NCBI GenBank assembly: GCA_040222275.1
Contig: JAVKDJ010000036.1
Span: 62,001 to 126,000, forward strand
Length of the DNA: 64,000 nucleotides
Direction of reading: 5' to 3'
DNA from: CAXBNB01 sp040222275
GTDB taxonomy: Bacteria; Bacteroidota; Bacteroidia; Cytophagales; Cyclobacteriaceae
A model generated the notes under the pieces. The model was not told where the DNA came from and made no database searches. It saw nothing but the letters and a program-made list of their open reading frames with translations. Both the position numbers and the translations under genes were made by a program. Numbering within the stretch: position 1 is the first letter of the stretch; each line of letters opens with the position of its first letter. Shown piece after piece: positions 53,483-62,712 of this stretch.

Positions 53483-56035
53483 ATGGAGAAGTGGAAAATC
53501 AACTCTACCCTTGTTCTTCTGGCCCTCTTTCTTACGTCGTGCATTTTTATCCTTGATATCAATGTACCCCTAGGGGTTGCAATTGGGGCTTTGTATTCGC
53601 TTATTATCTTATACAGCTGGTTGTTTCCAGGCCGATATTCTACCTTGATCACTGCCATTGTATGTTGCGGTTTGGTAGTGTTGGGTCAAACATTATCCGA
53701 AAATCCCATTGTTGGAAGCCATGCACCTGCGGTAAATAGAATTATTTCAATTATCGTCATTTGGGTGTGTGCGGCACTTGTAACAATAGCCAAGCGAGGA
53801 TTCCAAGGTCTGGAGCAAGCCAAGAATAGGCTAGAAGAGCAGGTGGTTTTAAGGACTGGAGCACTTCAAAAAAGTGAACAGCGCTTGCAACAGATGATTG
53901 AACAGGTTCAGGATTATGCCATATTCCTCCTGGACACTGATGGAAATGTTACCACATGGAACCAAGGAGCAGAAGACATCTTAGGGTATTCTCCTTCAGA
54001 GGTTATAGGAAAAGAGTTCAAGGGCCTTTGTACTCAAGAGGGCACCTCCAATGAATCGTATGAAAAGCACCTAAAAAAAGTTATCTCATTTGGTAAGTCT
54101 CAAATCAATGATTGGCGGGTATGCAAGGATGGTAGCCTGCTGTGGGTGGATGAAAGCATCACCGCTATACGTAACGATAGGGGACTCATTTCTGGACTGT
54201 CTGTGGTGATCCGTAATATTACTGAAAGAAGGAAAACTGAAGAAATGCTGGAGGCTACCAACCAAATGGCTAGGGTAGGCGGATGGGAGGTGGACCTGAT
54301 CAAGGAAACTGTGAACTGGTCTTCAGTAACAAAAGAAATACATGAAGTGCCGCAACACTACATACCAGACCTTGCCACAGGTATAAAGTTCTACAAAGAA
54401 GGCAAAAGCCGTGAAACCATCACCGATTTGGTAAATACGGCCATAGAACACGGCACCCCTTTTGACACGAAGCTCCAGATCATCACAGCCAAGGGAAACG
54501 AACGCTGGGTGCGGTCTATTGGCCAGGCCGAGTTTGTAAAAGGTAAGTGCCAGCGGATCTTTGGTACTTTTCAGGACATCCACGATGAACAGTTGAAAGA
54601 CCTGAAACTAGCCGAAAGCGAGATATCGCTCAAGCAGGCACAGGCTATTGCCAAAATTGGCAGCTGGGAGTGGTTTCCTGATACGAATCAGGTAATCTGG
54701 TCTGATGAGTTGTTTGCAATATTTGGCATGGGCCGTGAGGAGCACACTGGCAATGTAAAAGACATTTACCAATACGTACACCCTGATGACTTGGAAAGGG
54801 TGAAGGCAACAACAGCCAAAGCTGCGGCTACCAAAAAAGCTGTTCCTATTGAATACAGGATCATCACCAAGGAGGGAGAATTGAAATACATTAGGGGAGA
54901 AGGGAGCCAGGTTTTTGATGAGAATGACAACTTGGTCAAGTTTTTTGGCACCCTTCAGGACATCACCGAGCGGATCCAACTCGCCACTCAATTGGATAGT
55001 TTTTTCAACAATTCCCTGGAGCTGATGTGCATCGCCAACACAGACGGGTACTTTCTGCGGCTCAACCCAAAATGGGAACAAATTCTTGGGTACACCGATG
55101 AAGAACTCAAATTAAAACCATTTATCGAGTTTGTGCACCCCGAAGACAAGGAGGCCACTATCGCAGAAGCCAGTAAGCTGGCACAAGGGCATAAAACAAT
55201 CAGTTTCACCAATCGTTACCAGAAAAAAGATGGCAATTATCTGTGGTTGGAATGGTCATCGGCAGTAGAGGTACACAGTGGGCTGCTTTATGCCACAGCC
55301 AGGAACATTACAGAAGAAGTAAAAGTTTCCCGTTCACTAAAAATGTATGCCCAGAAACTGGAAGCTAAAAACAAGGAACTGGAGCAGTTTGCCTATATAG
55401 CCAGCCACGACTTACAGGAACCTTTGCGCACCGTGACCAGCTTCACAGAAATGCTGGCACAGGAGTATGAAGATAAATTTGATGAGCAGGGAAAAAAAAT
55501 GATGCACTACATCACCCAGGCTGGCACACGTATGCGACAACTCATCAAAGGCTTGCTCGACTATAGCCGTCTGGGGCACAATGCCGAACAAAGCGATGTG
55601 GATTGCAACCAACTCATTGAATCTGTCAGGGAGGATTTGGCCAAAGCAATGGGCGAACACAAGGCCAGTTTGAAAGTAAAAAAATTGCCTACCGTAAAAG
55701 GTTTCGAAATTGAGTTGAGGCTATTGTTTCAGAACCTGATCAGCAATGCGCTCAAATTTAGCCAACCAGGCATACCGCCCAAAGTGGAAGTGAAGGCTAG
55801 AAAAAACAAAGACCACTGGGAATTCAGCGTGAAGGACAATGGGATCGGTATTGCCCCGGCATACAAGGACAAGATTTTTCTTATTTTCCAAAGGCTGAAC
55901 ACCAGGGAGGAATATGATGGGACAGGGATTGGACTTGCCAATTGCCGCAAAATTGTGGACCTCCACGACGGGGAGATTTGGGTGGAATCCGAACCAGGTG
56001 CTGGTAGTACTTTTCACTTTACCATACCCATATAG
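53483..56035 (+). CDS. Multi-PAS sensor histidine kinase, probable signalling partner of the ethylene-binding protein
   Basis: An 850-residue kinase. Residues 8-110 are a three- to four-helix membrane domain of unknown type. A coiled coil leads to four PAS domains (starting near residues 133, 255, 385 and 505; for example YAIFLLDTDGNVTTWNQGAEDILGYS). HisKA has SHDLQEPLRT with His642, and the HATPase domain has NLISNALKFSQ, DNGIGIAP and GTGIGLANCRKIV. This phytochrome-like kinase end is complete. Only 1 nt separates it from the sensor gene, so translation is coupled; the coiled-coil ends of both proteins may join them. No response regulator is adjacent. Confidence 0.93.
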   Translation: MEKWKINSTLVLLALFLTSCIFILDINVPLGVAIGALYSLIILYSWLFPGRYSTLITAIVCCGLVVLGQTLSENPIVGSHAPAVNRIISIIVIWVCAALVTIAKRGFQGLEQAKNRLEEQVVLRTGALQKSEQRLQQMIEQVQDYAIFLLDTDGNVTTWNQGAEDILGYSPSEVIGKEFKGLCTQEGTSNESYEKHLKKVISFGKSQINDWRVCKDGSLLWVDESITAIRNDRGLISGLSVVIRNITERRKTEEMLEATNQMARVGGWEVDLIKETVNWSSVTKEIHEVPQHYIPDLATGIKFYKEGKSRETITDLVNTAIEHGTPFDTKLQIITAKGNERWVRSIGQAEFVKGKCQRIFGTFQDIHDEQLKDLKLAESEISLKQAQAIAKIGSWEWFPDTNQVIWSDELFAIFGMGREEHTGNVKDIYQYVHPDDLERVKATTAKAAATKKAVPIEYRIITKEGELKYIRGEGSQVFDENDNLVKFFGTLQDITERIQLATQLDSFFNNSLELMCIANTDGYFLRLNPKWEQILGYTDEELKLKPFIEFVHPEDKEATIAEASKLAQGHKTISFTNRYQKKDGNYLWLEWSSAVEVHSGLLYATARNITEEVKVSRSLKMYAQKLEAKNKELEQFAYIASHDLQEPLRTVTSFTEMLAQEYEDKFDEQGKKMMHYITQAGTRMRQLIKGLLDYSRLGHNAEQSDVDCNQLIESVREDLAKAMGEHKASLKVKKLPTVKGFEIELRLLFQNLISNALKFSQPGIPPKVEVKARKNKDHWEFSVKDNGIGIAPAYKDKIFLIFQRLNTREEYDGTGIGLANCRKIVDLHDGEIWVESEPGAGSTFHFTIPI

Positions 56036-56299
56036 CTGGTACCAGAAGTATACCGAAAGGTCTCTTTAGATATCCACTTTCTTTTACTCAGGCCACAGAA
56101 AAAACGGTGGACAGGCGGGTGTGCATGTAAGTACAATTTTCGAAGTAGGTTAAGACAGGAAACCAAATCGGCAACACTTCCCTAATCGGGCACCTCTTTT
56201 ATAAATATTCTGCCGTATTTACCCATAGCCGGTATATATTTGAACAATAAGGAGACTGGCTGTCTCACCTACGTATTCACTAGTACCCAATACCAGACA

Positions 56300-57277
56300 A
56301 TGAACCCATTATACCAGCAAATAATAGTAGAAACCATCAAAAAGCACCTGGGCAAAAGCCGGGCTGAAAAAATCAGCAATTATGCGATTGCCAAGCATTC
56401 GATGAAGCTCAAGGTGACCATGATGCGGCTCCTCAAGGATGTTATGTTCATTTCACTGGGCATCCTGGCAGCAGGTTTTGGCCTCAAAAGCTTCCTGCTG
56501 CCCAACGGCTTCATAGATGGCGGGGTGACAGGCATTTCCCTTCTTGTGCGGGCGCTCACCCAGCAGCCCCTGTCAATACTTATAGTCATCATCAATATTC
56601 CATTTATAGTACTTGGATACTTTCAAATTGGCAAGTCCTTCGTTGTGAAAAGTGTGTTGGCCATATTGGGCCTGGCACTTGCCCTTGAGGGTATCGACTA
56701 CCCGATCATTACCACGGACAAACTGCTGGTCTCTGTATTTGGGGGATTTTTCCTGGGGGCGGGTATTGGCCTATCGGTACGAGGCGGTGGGGTGTTGGAT
56801 GGCACGGAGGTGCTGGCCATCTACCTGGGCAGAAAAACAGGCCTCACAATCGGTGACCTTATCCTGGTGTTTAATATTATCATATTCTCTTCTGCGGCCT
56901 ACCTCCTCTCCATTGAAACAGCCCTCTACTCTACCCTGACCTATCTGGCTGCCTCCAAAACGGTTGATTTTGTAATTGAGGGAGTAGAAGAATACATTGG
57001 TGTTACCATCATTTCAACCCATACAGAAGAAATAAGGATAATGATTATTGAGAAAATGGGCCGGGGAGTCACCATCTATACGGGAAAAAGGGGGTTTGCC
57101 AAGCGTGGGGAAACATTGAATGAAACGGACATCATCTACACCGTAATCACGAGGCTTGAGCTTACCAGGCTGCAAACTGAAATACAAAAGATAGACCCCA
57201 ATGCTTTTATAGTGATGAACAGTGTGAAGGACCTAAAAGGTGGCATGATCAAAAAAAGGCTTTTTAAGGAGGAGTGA
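56300..57277 (+). CDS. YitT family membrane protein
   Basis: A 325-residue protein with five to six membrane helices in the YitT_membrane region (ISLGILAAGFGLKSFLLPNGFIDGGVTGISLL; GGGVLDGTEVLAIYLGRKTG) and a C-terminal DUF2179 domain (GRGVTIYTGKRGFAKRGETLNETDIIYTVITRLE). The family is widespread in bacteria and has no established substrate. The frame opens at TTG 56240, but ATG 56300 (MNPLYQQIIVETIKK) is preferred. The N-terminal 55 residues before the first helix are an unusual extension. Confidence 0.92.
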   Translation: MNPLYQQIIVETIKKHLGKSRAEKISNYAIAKHSMKLKVTMMRLLKDVMFISLGILAAGFGLKSFLLPNGFIDGGVTGISLLVRALTQQPLSILIVIINIPFIVLGYFQIGKSFVVKSVLAILGLALALEGIDYPIITTDKLLVSVFGGFFLGAGIGLSVRGGGVLDGTEVLAIYLGRKTGLTIGDLILVFNIIIFSSAAYLLSIETALYSTLTYLAASKTVDFVIEGVEEYIGVTIISTHTEEIRIMIIEKMGRGVTIYTGKRGFAKRGETLNETDIIYTVITRLELTRLQTEIQKIDPNAFIVMNSVKDLKGGMIKKRLFKEE

Positions 57278-57837
57278 TAAAGCAATTGGATTTTTCCCAC
57301 ATGTGCATACTGGGCATTGCCAGTGGAGATAGCCTTGAAAATAAATAAAAAGTCCCGTCAGAGAAACGTAGCAGATGGCCATGATACAACCTTTTCATTT
57401 TTTTAGTTTGGGTCAACACCTGCTGGAATCACCGCTTTCTTACCCTGAATAGTGTTTAAAGCATCTTAAAATACCCGGATATTTAACATAGCTCAAGTTT
57501 TATGAGAAATATTCAAACCGGTATTTACTGCGCTTTTGGCCTCCCCAACCATTTTATTTTATATCTTTAGGACACTTAAACAAAGTTATACCGGCCAGAT
57601 TTGTAATCTTCCTGGAAACCCGGGACATTACAATACCTTATTTATGATCTCCAGCGAACACTTCCTATCCCGATGCAACCAACTTTCTGCGAACGTGGTA
57701 GTCTCGTTTTCGACGGTTTTAAACGATCATTTTATACCAGTATCAGTTGTTAGCACCATCCTTCAAGCTGATATGCTGCCCACCATGAATCCAATCTTAA
57801 CCAGAAATAATTTTTTAACGAAAACCAACCTTTTACC
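57278..57837. other. 560-bp intergenic region without a convincing gene
   Basis: A/T-rich in part, with a promoter-like TATCTTTA near 57562 and no strong terminator hairpin. A 101-codon open frame crosses it, but it has a TTG start, no recognisable protein features and runs into the next gene. It probably holds a long 5' leader of the methyltransferase gene at 57838; I see no known riboswitch. Confidence 0.4.
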
Positions 57838-59031
57838 ATGACAAAAAAAATTTCCGATTTCATTGAAGTAAAGAACCCAAGGGTATCCGGTCGTTATTCA
57901 AAACAAAAAGTAGCTATTGGCACTTTTGTAGAGGACTATATGGCCGAAAAAATCGACATCAATACAGGCTTGCTCGAAATTTTGAGCCATAGAGGCGAAA
58001 TCTTCACTTATGATTACACGGCCCATCACTATTACTTTTTCTTGTCCAGAATGATCCCGGAAGTGGTACTACATTCCAAAAAACAGGACGAAAGGATAAT
58101 AAAAAGCCATTATGACAACAAAAACGACCTGTTCAATTGGTTTTTAGGATCCAAAATGATCTACACCAGTTGCTACTTCAAAAATGAGGAAGAAACGTTG
58201 GAAGAGGCGCAGGAAAACAAGATGAACCTGATTGCACAAAAGATGCAGTTGAAAGCCGGGGAAAGGTTGTTGGATATCGGTTGTGGATGGGGAACGCTGG
58301 TAGCCCACCAGGCCAAGCACTACGGTGTGGATGCTACCGGGGTAACGATAGCCCAGGCAGGGGCAGATTGGGCCAACAGGCAAATCCAGGAGTATGGAGT
58401 AGAAGACCGTGCCCGCATTTTAGTGAAAGACTACAGGGATATTCCGAGGGACAAGAAATTCAACAAAATCAGCTGTCTGGAAATGGCCGAGCACGTGGGC
58501 ATCAAATACTTCAAGAAATTTATGCAACAATGCTACGACATGCTCGAAGATGATGGCATCTTTTACCTGCAAATCGCAGGCTTGCGCGAAAGGGACCATT
58601 TGTTTAGCTGGCCCGACAGGGAAGATTTGGTTTGGGGCTTGTTTATGAACGAATATATATTTTCAGGGGCAGATGCCAGTATGCCACTCAACTGGGACCT
58701 GAGAAGGATAGAAAAAGTGGGCTTTGAAGTACACTCGGTAGAAAACATCGGAAACCACTACCACATCACCATCAAAAAATGGCACGAGAACTGGCTTGGA
58801 AACAAAGAAAAAGTGCTGGAAAAATATGGTGAAAGGACTTTCCGAATGTACGAGATTTTTCTCGCCTGGTCTGTGCTCATAACGAAGCACGGCGGGTCAT
58901 CGGCCTACCAGATCGTTTGTCACAAAAACAAGGATGATTTTGATAGGCTCAAATTCATTGGGGCTACCAACCTTGGAGAGCAAGATGGATTCAAAAAAAC
59001 CAGGGAACTGGAATTGGACAGCATCAGCTAA
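57838..59031 (+). CDS. Cyclopropane-fatty-acyl-phospholipid synthase family methyltransferase
   Basis: A 397-residue S-adenosylmethionine-dependent methyltransferase of the CFA synthase family. Residues 90-113 (SHYDNKNDLFNWFLGSKMIYTSCYF) and the SAM site LDIGCGWG (145-152) are characteristic, as is LEMAEHVGIKYF. The members methylate a lipid carbon or double bond; related enzymes include sphingolipid C9-methyltransferase. The acyl substrate is unknown. The N-terminal 80 residues differ from the E. coli enzyme. A single gene. Confidence 0.9.
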   Translation: MTKKISDFIEVKNPRVSGRYSKQKVAIGTFVEDYMAEKIDINTGLLEILSHRGEIFTYDYTAHHYYFFLSRMIPEVVLHSKKQDERIIKSHYDNKNDLFNWFLGSKMIYTSCYFKNEEETLEEAQENKMNLIAQKMQLKAGERLLDIGCGWGTLVAHQAKHYGVDATGVTIAQAGADWANRQIQEYGVEDRARILVKDYRDIPRDKKFNKISCLEMAEHVGIKYFKKFMQQCYDMLEDDGIFYLQIAGLRERDHLFSWPDREDLVWGLFMNEYIFSGADASMPLNWDLRRIEKVGFEVHSVENIGNHYHITIKKWHENWLGNKEKVLEKYGERTFRMYEIFLAWSVLITKHGGSSAYQIVCHKNKDDFDRLKFIGATNLGEQDGFKKTRELELDSIS

Positions 59032-59216
59032 TACTGCCGCTTTTATATAAAGCCAAAAATGGCCGAACGATGTGGGGAGGATTGCATGCTCCGGTTTCCT
59101 TTACAAAAGGACACGTCTTTCGGTCATTTTTTATACCCAAAAATGAGCGTCCGGAAAAATATCACAAATTTGACCGAACCTTCCCGGCCACTAATAGTAT
59201 TGCTCACACCAGAAGA

Positions 59217-59249
59217 CAAAAAAGTCCTGGCCTACACGAGACCAGGACT
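59217..59249 (-). terminator. Rho-independent terminator after the 59278 gene
   Basis: On the minus strand AGTCCTGG/CCAGGACT with an 11-nt loop is followed by TTTTTT. It lies 29 bp past the stop of the small secreted-protein gene. Confidence 0.85.
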
Positions 59250-59277
59250 AACTAAAACTATTCAACTATACAAATTA

Positions 59278-59622
59278 CTATTTTACTTCTATGGTCCTCT
59301 TCATCAAATAGATATCATTTGACACTTCAAAAGAATAGGTTCCGGCAGGTAGCTGCGACAGGTCAAACCTTTTGGCCACTGCAGTTTTGTTCAAAACTTT
59401 TTCTTCGTGCACCCTTACACCATAGGTGTCATATATATTTATTCGAACCTGTTCTTCTTCCATTTTGTGGAATTTCACTGTTACCATTTGTCCTTCAACT
59501 GGTGTCACCTCCACATCGAGATATGCACTATTGAGGGAATTTTTTTCTCCTTCAGCCAATGTCAAGCCTGAGATCAAAAGTAATCCTACCATCAATCCCG
59601 TTTTTACAAATGTTGTTTTCAT
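59278..59622 (-). CDS. Small secreted protein with a DUF3244 or sorting-domain-like beta fold
   Basis: A 114-residue protein. The signal peptide is MKTTFVKTGLMVGLLLISGLTLAEG. The mature part is a beta sandwich: VEVTPVEGQMVTVKFHKMEEEQVRINIYDTYGVRVHEEK, ending LSQLPAGTYSFEVSN. The LPAGTYxFEV pattern is like the C-terminal sorting domains of Bacteroidota, but there is no cargo domain. Function unknown. Divergent from lytS-like gene across a 377-bp gap (59623-59999) that contains a small palindrome (AGGGTC-ATA-GACCCT near 59787) and otherwise nothing recognised. Confidence 0.8.
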   Translation of the reverse strand: MKTTFVKTGLMVGLLLISGLTLAEGEKNSLNSAYLDVEVTPVEGQMVTVKFHKMEEEQVRINIYDTYGVRVHEEKVLNKTAVAKRFDLSQLPAGTYSFEVSNDIYLMKRTIEVK

Positions 59623-59999
59623 GTCTTTTATTTTTGGTTTTGTTAAGTATTACATGACAAGGTTAGGCAATAGCAGCCGTGGAATAAACCGAAAATCGGT
59701 GACGTGAAGATTTTAGGAGGTGGGATTAAGAATTTTAAGGTTGACCTGAAATTGGCTTTTTGCGCCATTTCAAGCCTTAATAATAGGGTCATAGACCCTT
59801 AAAACGTACATAATATTCAAGCACCCATCAAGTGTGGGCATTCCTTGTGCCACCTGCAATGGGTATGGAGGACACTGGGTCAAAGCTGGCCAGGCAAGCA
59901 TTCCACCTATTCCACTCCCGAATAATTCAGGTTCATTCGATAATATTGCAAATTGACATCCCGATTGGATTTCTTTGCCAGGATGAAGAAACACTTCGT

Positions 60000-61040
60000 A
60001 TGAAAATCAATAAAAAGATTGTACTGTATTTTGGCCTTGGGGGCATCCTTCCTGTCATATATTTTGTGGGCGAAGGGCTCTATGAAGGAAAAGACGACCC
60101 TACAAGCCTGGTTTTCTACACAGATATCCTGATCGATTTGGTTTTGTCCTATGGCATGACCACCTCTATTTCTTTGGTCGTCTTGTTGTGCCTGGAAAAG
60201 GTGAACCAGATCTTCCCCTGGGAGAAAAATATATGGGTGCGGTTTGCCGCTGATATTACCATCACCCCGATAGTAGCTGCAATTTCCGTGTATCCCCTGG
60301 CTGTGATCACTTTTTATATTTACCACGATGATGCATTCAATGCGCACATCCTTAAAAACGTCATCATTGCCATAGTGCTCGACTTGCTACTGGTAGCCGT
60401 GTATGAGGGTACTTATTTTTTCAAACAGTGGAAGCAATCGTTGTTGAAATCAGAACGGTTGGAAAAAGAAAACATCTCATCTCGTTTTGAGGCCCTTAAA
60501 AACCAAATCAACCCACATTTCCTATTCAACTCCCTGAACACCCTGTCTTCCCTGGTGCATGAGAGTGCTGAGAAATCAGAAGCCTTCATTGATGAATTTG
60601 CCAAAATTTACAGATACGTCCTGGAAAATCAGGAAAGTATAGCCGTAAGCCTGAAAAAAGAGCTGGCCTTTGTAGAGTCTTTTATGTATTTGCAGAAAAT
60701 CCGGTTTGGGGAAAGCCTGGATACTGAGGTCGCTATTGATGCATCGAAACTTGAAAAACTTGTTCCAACATTGTCGCTGCAATTGCTCATTGAAAATGCC
60801 ATCAAACACAATATGGTGACCAGATCAGCCCCACTGAAAATAAAAATCCATACCGATGGTGGTTTTCTGATCGTAGAAAACAACCTGCAAATGAGGAAGC
60901 AGGTCAATAATTCTACAGCAATCGGACTGAAAAACCTAAGGGAAAGGTACAAGCTCATTACCAGGCTAAAACCGGAGTTTATTGTCACGGACAATTCCTA
61001 TATTGCAAAAATCCCACTCATAGACAAGGATGAACTGTAA
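60000..61040 (+). CDS. LytS-like sensor histidine kinase (His_kinase family)
   Basis: A 346-residue kinase. Four membrane helices (residues 6-150) are followed by the His_kinase block EALKNQINPHFLFNSLNTLSSLVHE with the phosphoacceptor His, and an HATPase domain with LSLQLLIENAIKHN and GIGLKNLRERY-like motif (AIGLKNLRERYKL). The ATG at 60000 gives the first helix at once; the longer frame to 59832 adds 56 residues without family likeness. It ends 3 nt before its LytTR partner gene. Confidence 0.93.
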   Translation: MKINKKIVLYFGLGGILPVIYFVGEGLYEGKDDPTSLVFYTDILIDLVLSYGMTTSISLVVLLCLEKVNQIFPWEKNIWVRFAADITITPIVAAISVYPLAVITFYIYHDDAFNAHILKNVIIAIVLDLLLVAVYEGTYFFKQWKQSLLKSERLEKENISSRFEALKNQINPHFLFNSLNTLSSLVHESAEKSEAFIDEFAKIYRYVLENQESIAVSLKKELAFVESFMYLQKIRFGESLDTEVAIDASKLEKLVPTLSLQLLIENAIKHNMVTRSAPLKIKIHTDGGFLIVENNLQMRKQVNNSTAIGLKNLRERYKLITRLKPEFIVTDNSYIAKIPLIDKDEL

Positions 61041-61043
61041 GGT

Positions 61044-61796
61044 ATGACAAGAGTCCTGATCATAGAAGATGAATTTTATGCTGCCCAAAAACTAATCAGG
61101 CAGCTTAAAAACATAGACCCGGAAATCGAAATCCTGGACACGCTGGATTCTGTGACAGAATCGGTAAAATGGCTCAGGCAGCACACTGCCGACCTCATTT
61201 TTCTGGACATCCACCTTGGCGATGGACAGAGTTTCAAGATTTTCGAGAAAATACAAACTAAAACCCCCATCATCTTCACTACCGCTTACGACCAATATGC
61301 GATCAGGGCCTTTAAATTGAACAGTATCGACTATTTGCTCAAACCTGTGAACAAAAAAGAACTTCAGGATGCACTGACCAAATACCACGATCAGAAAGTA
61401 TTGGAATTTGATTACAAATCCTTGCTTGCCACCTTTCAAAATGGCAGCTCCAGCCATTATCAAAAACGGTTTATGGTGTTTTACGGAGATAGGGCCAAGT
61501 CCATACCTGTAGAGGATATTGCCTACTTTTTTGCTGAGGGCAAGTATGCCTATCTTGTATCGCGCGGAGGCAAGGAATTTATTGTGGACCATACGCTGGA
61601 AAAACTAGAAGGCCTGCTCTCCCCGGAAGTATTCTTCCGCATCAACAGGCAGTTCATCATCAGCATTGACAGCATCAGCGATATGATAGCGTACACCAAA
61701 GGCAGGTTGAAGATAGAGCTGGACCCACCAGGCAAAAAGGAAGCAATAGTGAGCATTGAGAAGGCTTCTGACTTCAAAAAATGGTTGAATAAATAA
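61044..61796 (+). CDS. LytTR family response regulator
   Basis: A 250-residue regulator. The receiver domain has the acidic pair in VLIIEDEFYAAQKL, the phosphoacceptor Asp in ADLIFLDIHLGDGQSF and the Lys in DYLLKPVNKKEL. The C-terminal LytTR DNA-binding domain has DIAYFFAEGKYAYLVSRGGKEFIV and FFRINRQFIISIDSISDM. It forms a two-component system with the kinase just upstream. The genes it controls are not evident here. Confidence 0.96.
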   Translation: MTRVLIIEDEFYAAQKLIRQLKNIDPEIEILDTLDSVTESVKWLRQHTADLIFLDIHLGDGQSFKIFEKIQTKTPIIFTTAYDQYAIRAFKLNSIDYLLKPVNKKELQDALTKYHDQKVLEFDYKSLLATFQNGSSSHYQKRFMVFYGDRAKSIPVEDIAYFFAEGKYAYLVSRGGKEFIVDHTLEKLEGLLSPEVFFRINRQFIISIDSISDMIAYTKGRLKIELDPPGKKEAIVSIEKASDFKKWLNK

Positions 61797-61838
61797 GGTA
61801 TCGTTAGTTCGGTGAATAAAACGAACGTCATGCCAGAA

Positions 61839-61871
61839 AAATATGCCTTAATTTTCTCAAAAGGCATATTT
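61839..61871 (+). terminator. Hairpin terminator after the LytS/LytTR operon
   Basis: AAATATGCCTT/AAGGCATATTT with an 11-nt loop, followed by only a short T stretch. A weak terminator or a bidirectional one shared with the minus-strand gene at 62057. Confidence 0.6.
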
Positions 61872-61877
61872 TATCAG

Positions 61878-61901
61878 GCCTGCCTCGCCGGACAGGCGGG
61901 C
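61878..61901. repeat. Short G/C-rich palindromic repeat unit
   Basis: The unit GCCTGCCTCGCCGGACAGG followed by CGGGC resembles the GCCTCGCCGAAGGCGGGC unit inside the element at 21651-22083. It may be a dispersed repeat family (REP-like) of this genome. Confidence 0.4.
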
Positions 61902-62056
61902 ATCTGAAAATGAGATTACGGATATTTTTATCCTTTTTAAAATTTAAGGATAAAAATTCCGAAATTACGATTGTAATTTGCTGATTGTAAACACGTTAAA
62001 CCCAGATTTTACGTTAAGATAAACACCATCCGAGTTTACTCCAAAGGTCAATCGCT

Positions 62057-62536
62057 TCATTCTGTGAGATCAACCACCTGGGTATCCAGGTATTGGGCTA
62101 ATGGCCCAAGTGCTTTTATCAGGGCTTCCTTATTCTTCATACTTTTGAGGTGGATTTTGTGCTGCTCCCCAAATTTCAGGTAGGCATTGTACTCCACATG
62201 ATGGAAATTCGATGAATAGCTGGTGTGGGCAGTGTACATCCGCTGGCTGACATTTTTCGAATTGATGAAAATTTTCTCTACACCATCATAATTCTTTCGA
62301 GCACCCTTTTTCAAGAAAAGAAAGGAGTTGTATTCCCTGTATTTTTTTTCCTGTTTGTCGAATTCAATACCTGCATAGCCGGTAAGCATAGCTCCTCCTA
62401 CTGCCACCAATATGACAGCAAGTATGATTGAGGACAGCAATGCAGCCATACCAACCACCACCAGCACCCCACCCACAAACCGGAAATGAAGTGGAAAAAG
62501 TTTATCTGCTTTCAGGTCATAAGGTGTATTTGCCAT
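62057..62536 (-). CDS. Small membrane protein of unknown function
   Basis: A 159-residue protein. Residues 17-55 form one or two membrane helices (FVGGVLVVVGMAALLSSIILAVILVAVGG). The remainder is a soluble domain with YAGIEFDKQEKKYREYNSFLFLKKG and a C-terminal helix (NKEALIKALGPLAQYLDTQV), resembling a PH-like or GRAM-like fold found in small two-helix membrane proteins. I do not know its role. The frame opens at a TTG at 62542 but the ATG at 62536 is preferred. Confidence 0.75.
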   Translation of the reverse strand: MANTPYDLKADKLFPLHFRFVGGVLVVVGMAALLSSIILAVILVAVGGAMLTGYAGIEFDKQEKKYREYNSFLFLKKGARKNYDGVEKIFINSKNVSQRMYTAHTSYSSNFHHVEYNAYLKFGEQHKIHLKSMKNKEALIKALGPLAQYLDTQVVDLTE

Positions 62537-62712
62537 ATTCAAGGGGGTTCGAAAAACCTAAAATAATCAATTACCTATTAATTGGCCTTTCTTTCACTCC
62601 AAACATGACTGGTTCATTCCCAATAAATTCCGGTTCATTCCTTTATCATTCTAAAACATACCCTAATGCAGTTGATTTGCCGTGTTGTCAATCATTAGCA
62701 AACCAATAAACC

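Noticed and set aside
57536..57841. 101-codon frame upstream of the CFA-type gene
   Set aside because: TTG start, no domain or signal, and its end overlaps the real start at 57838.
59059..59322. 87-codon plus-strand frame after the CFA-type gene
   Set aside because: It reads through the terminator hairpin of the minus-strand gene and into that gene; no protein features.
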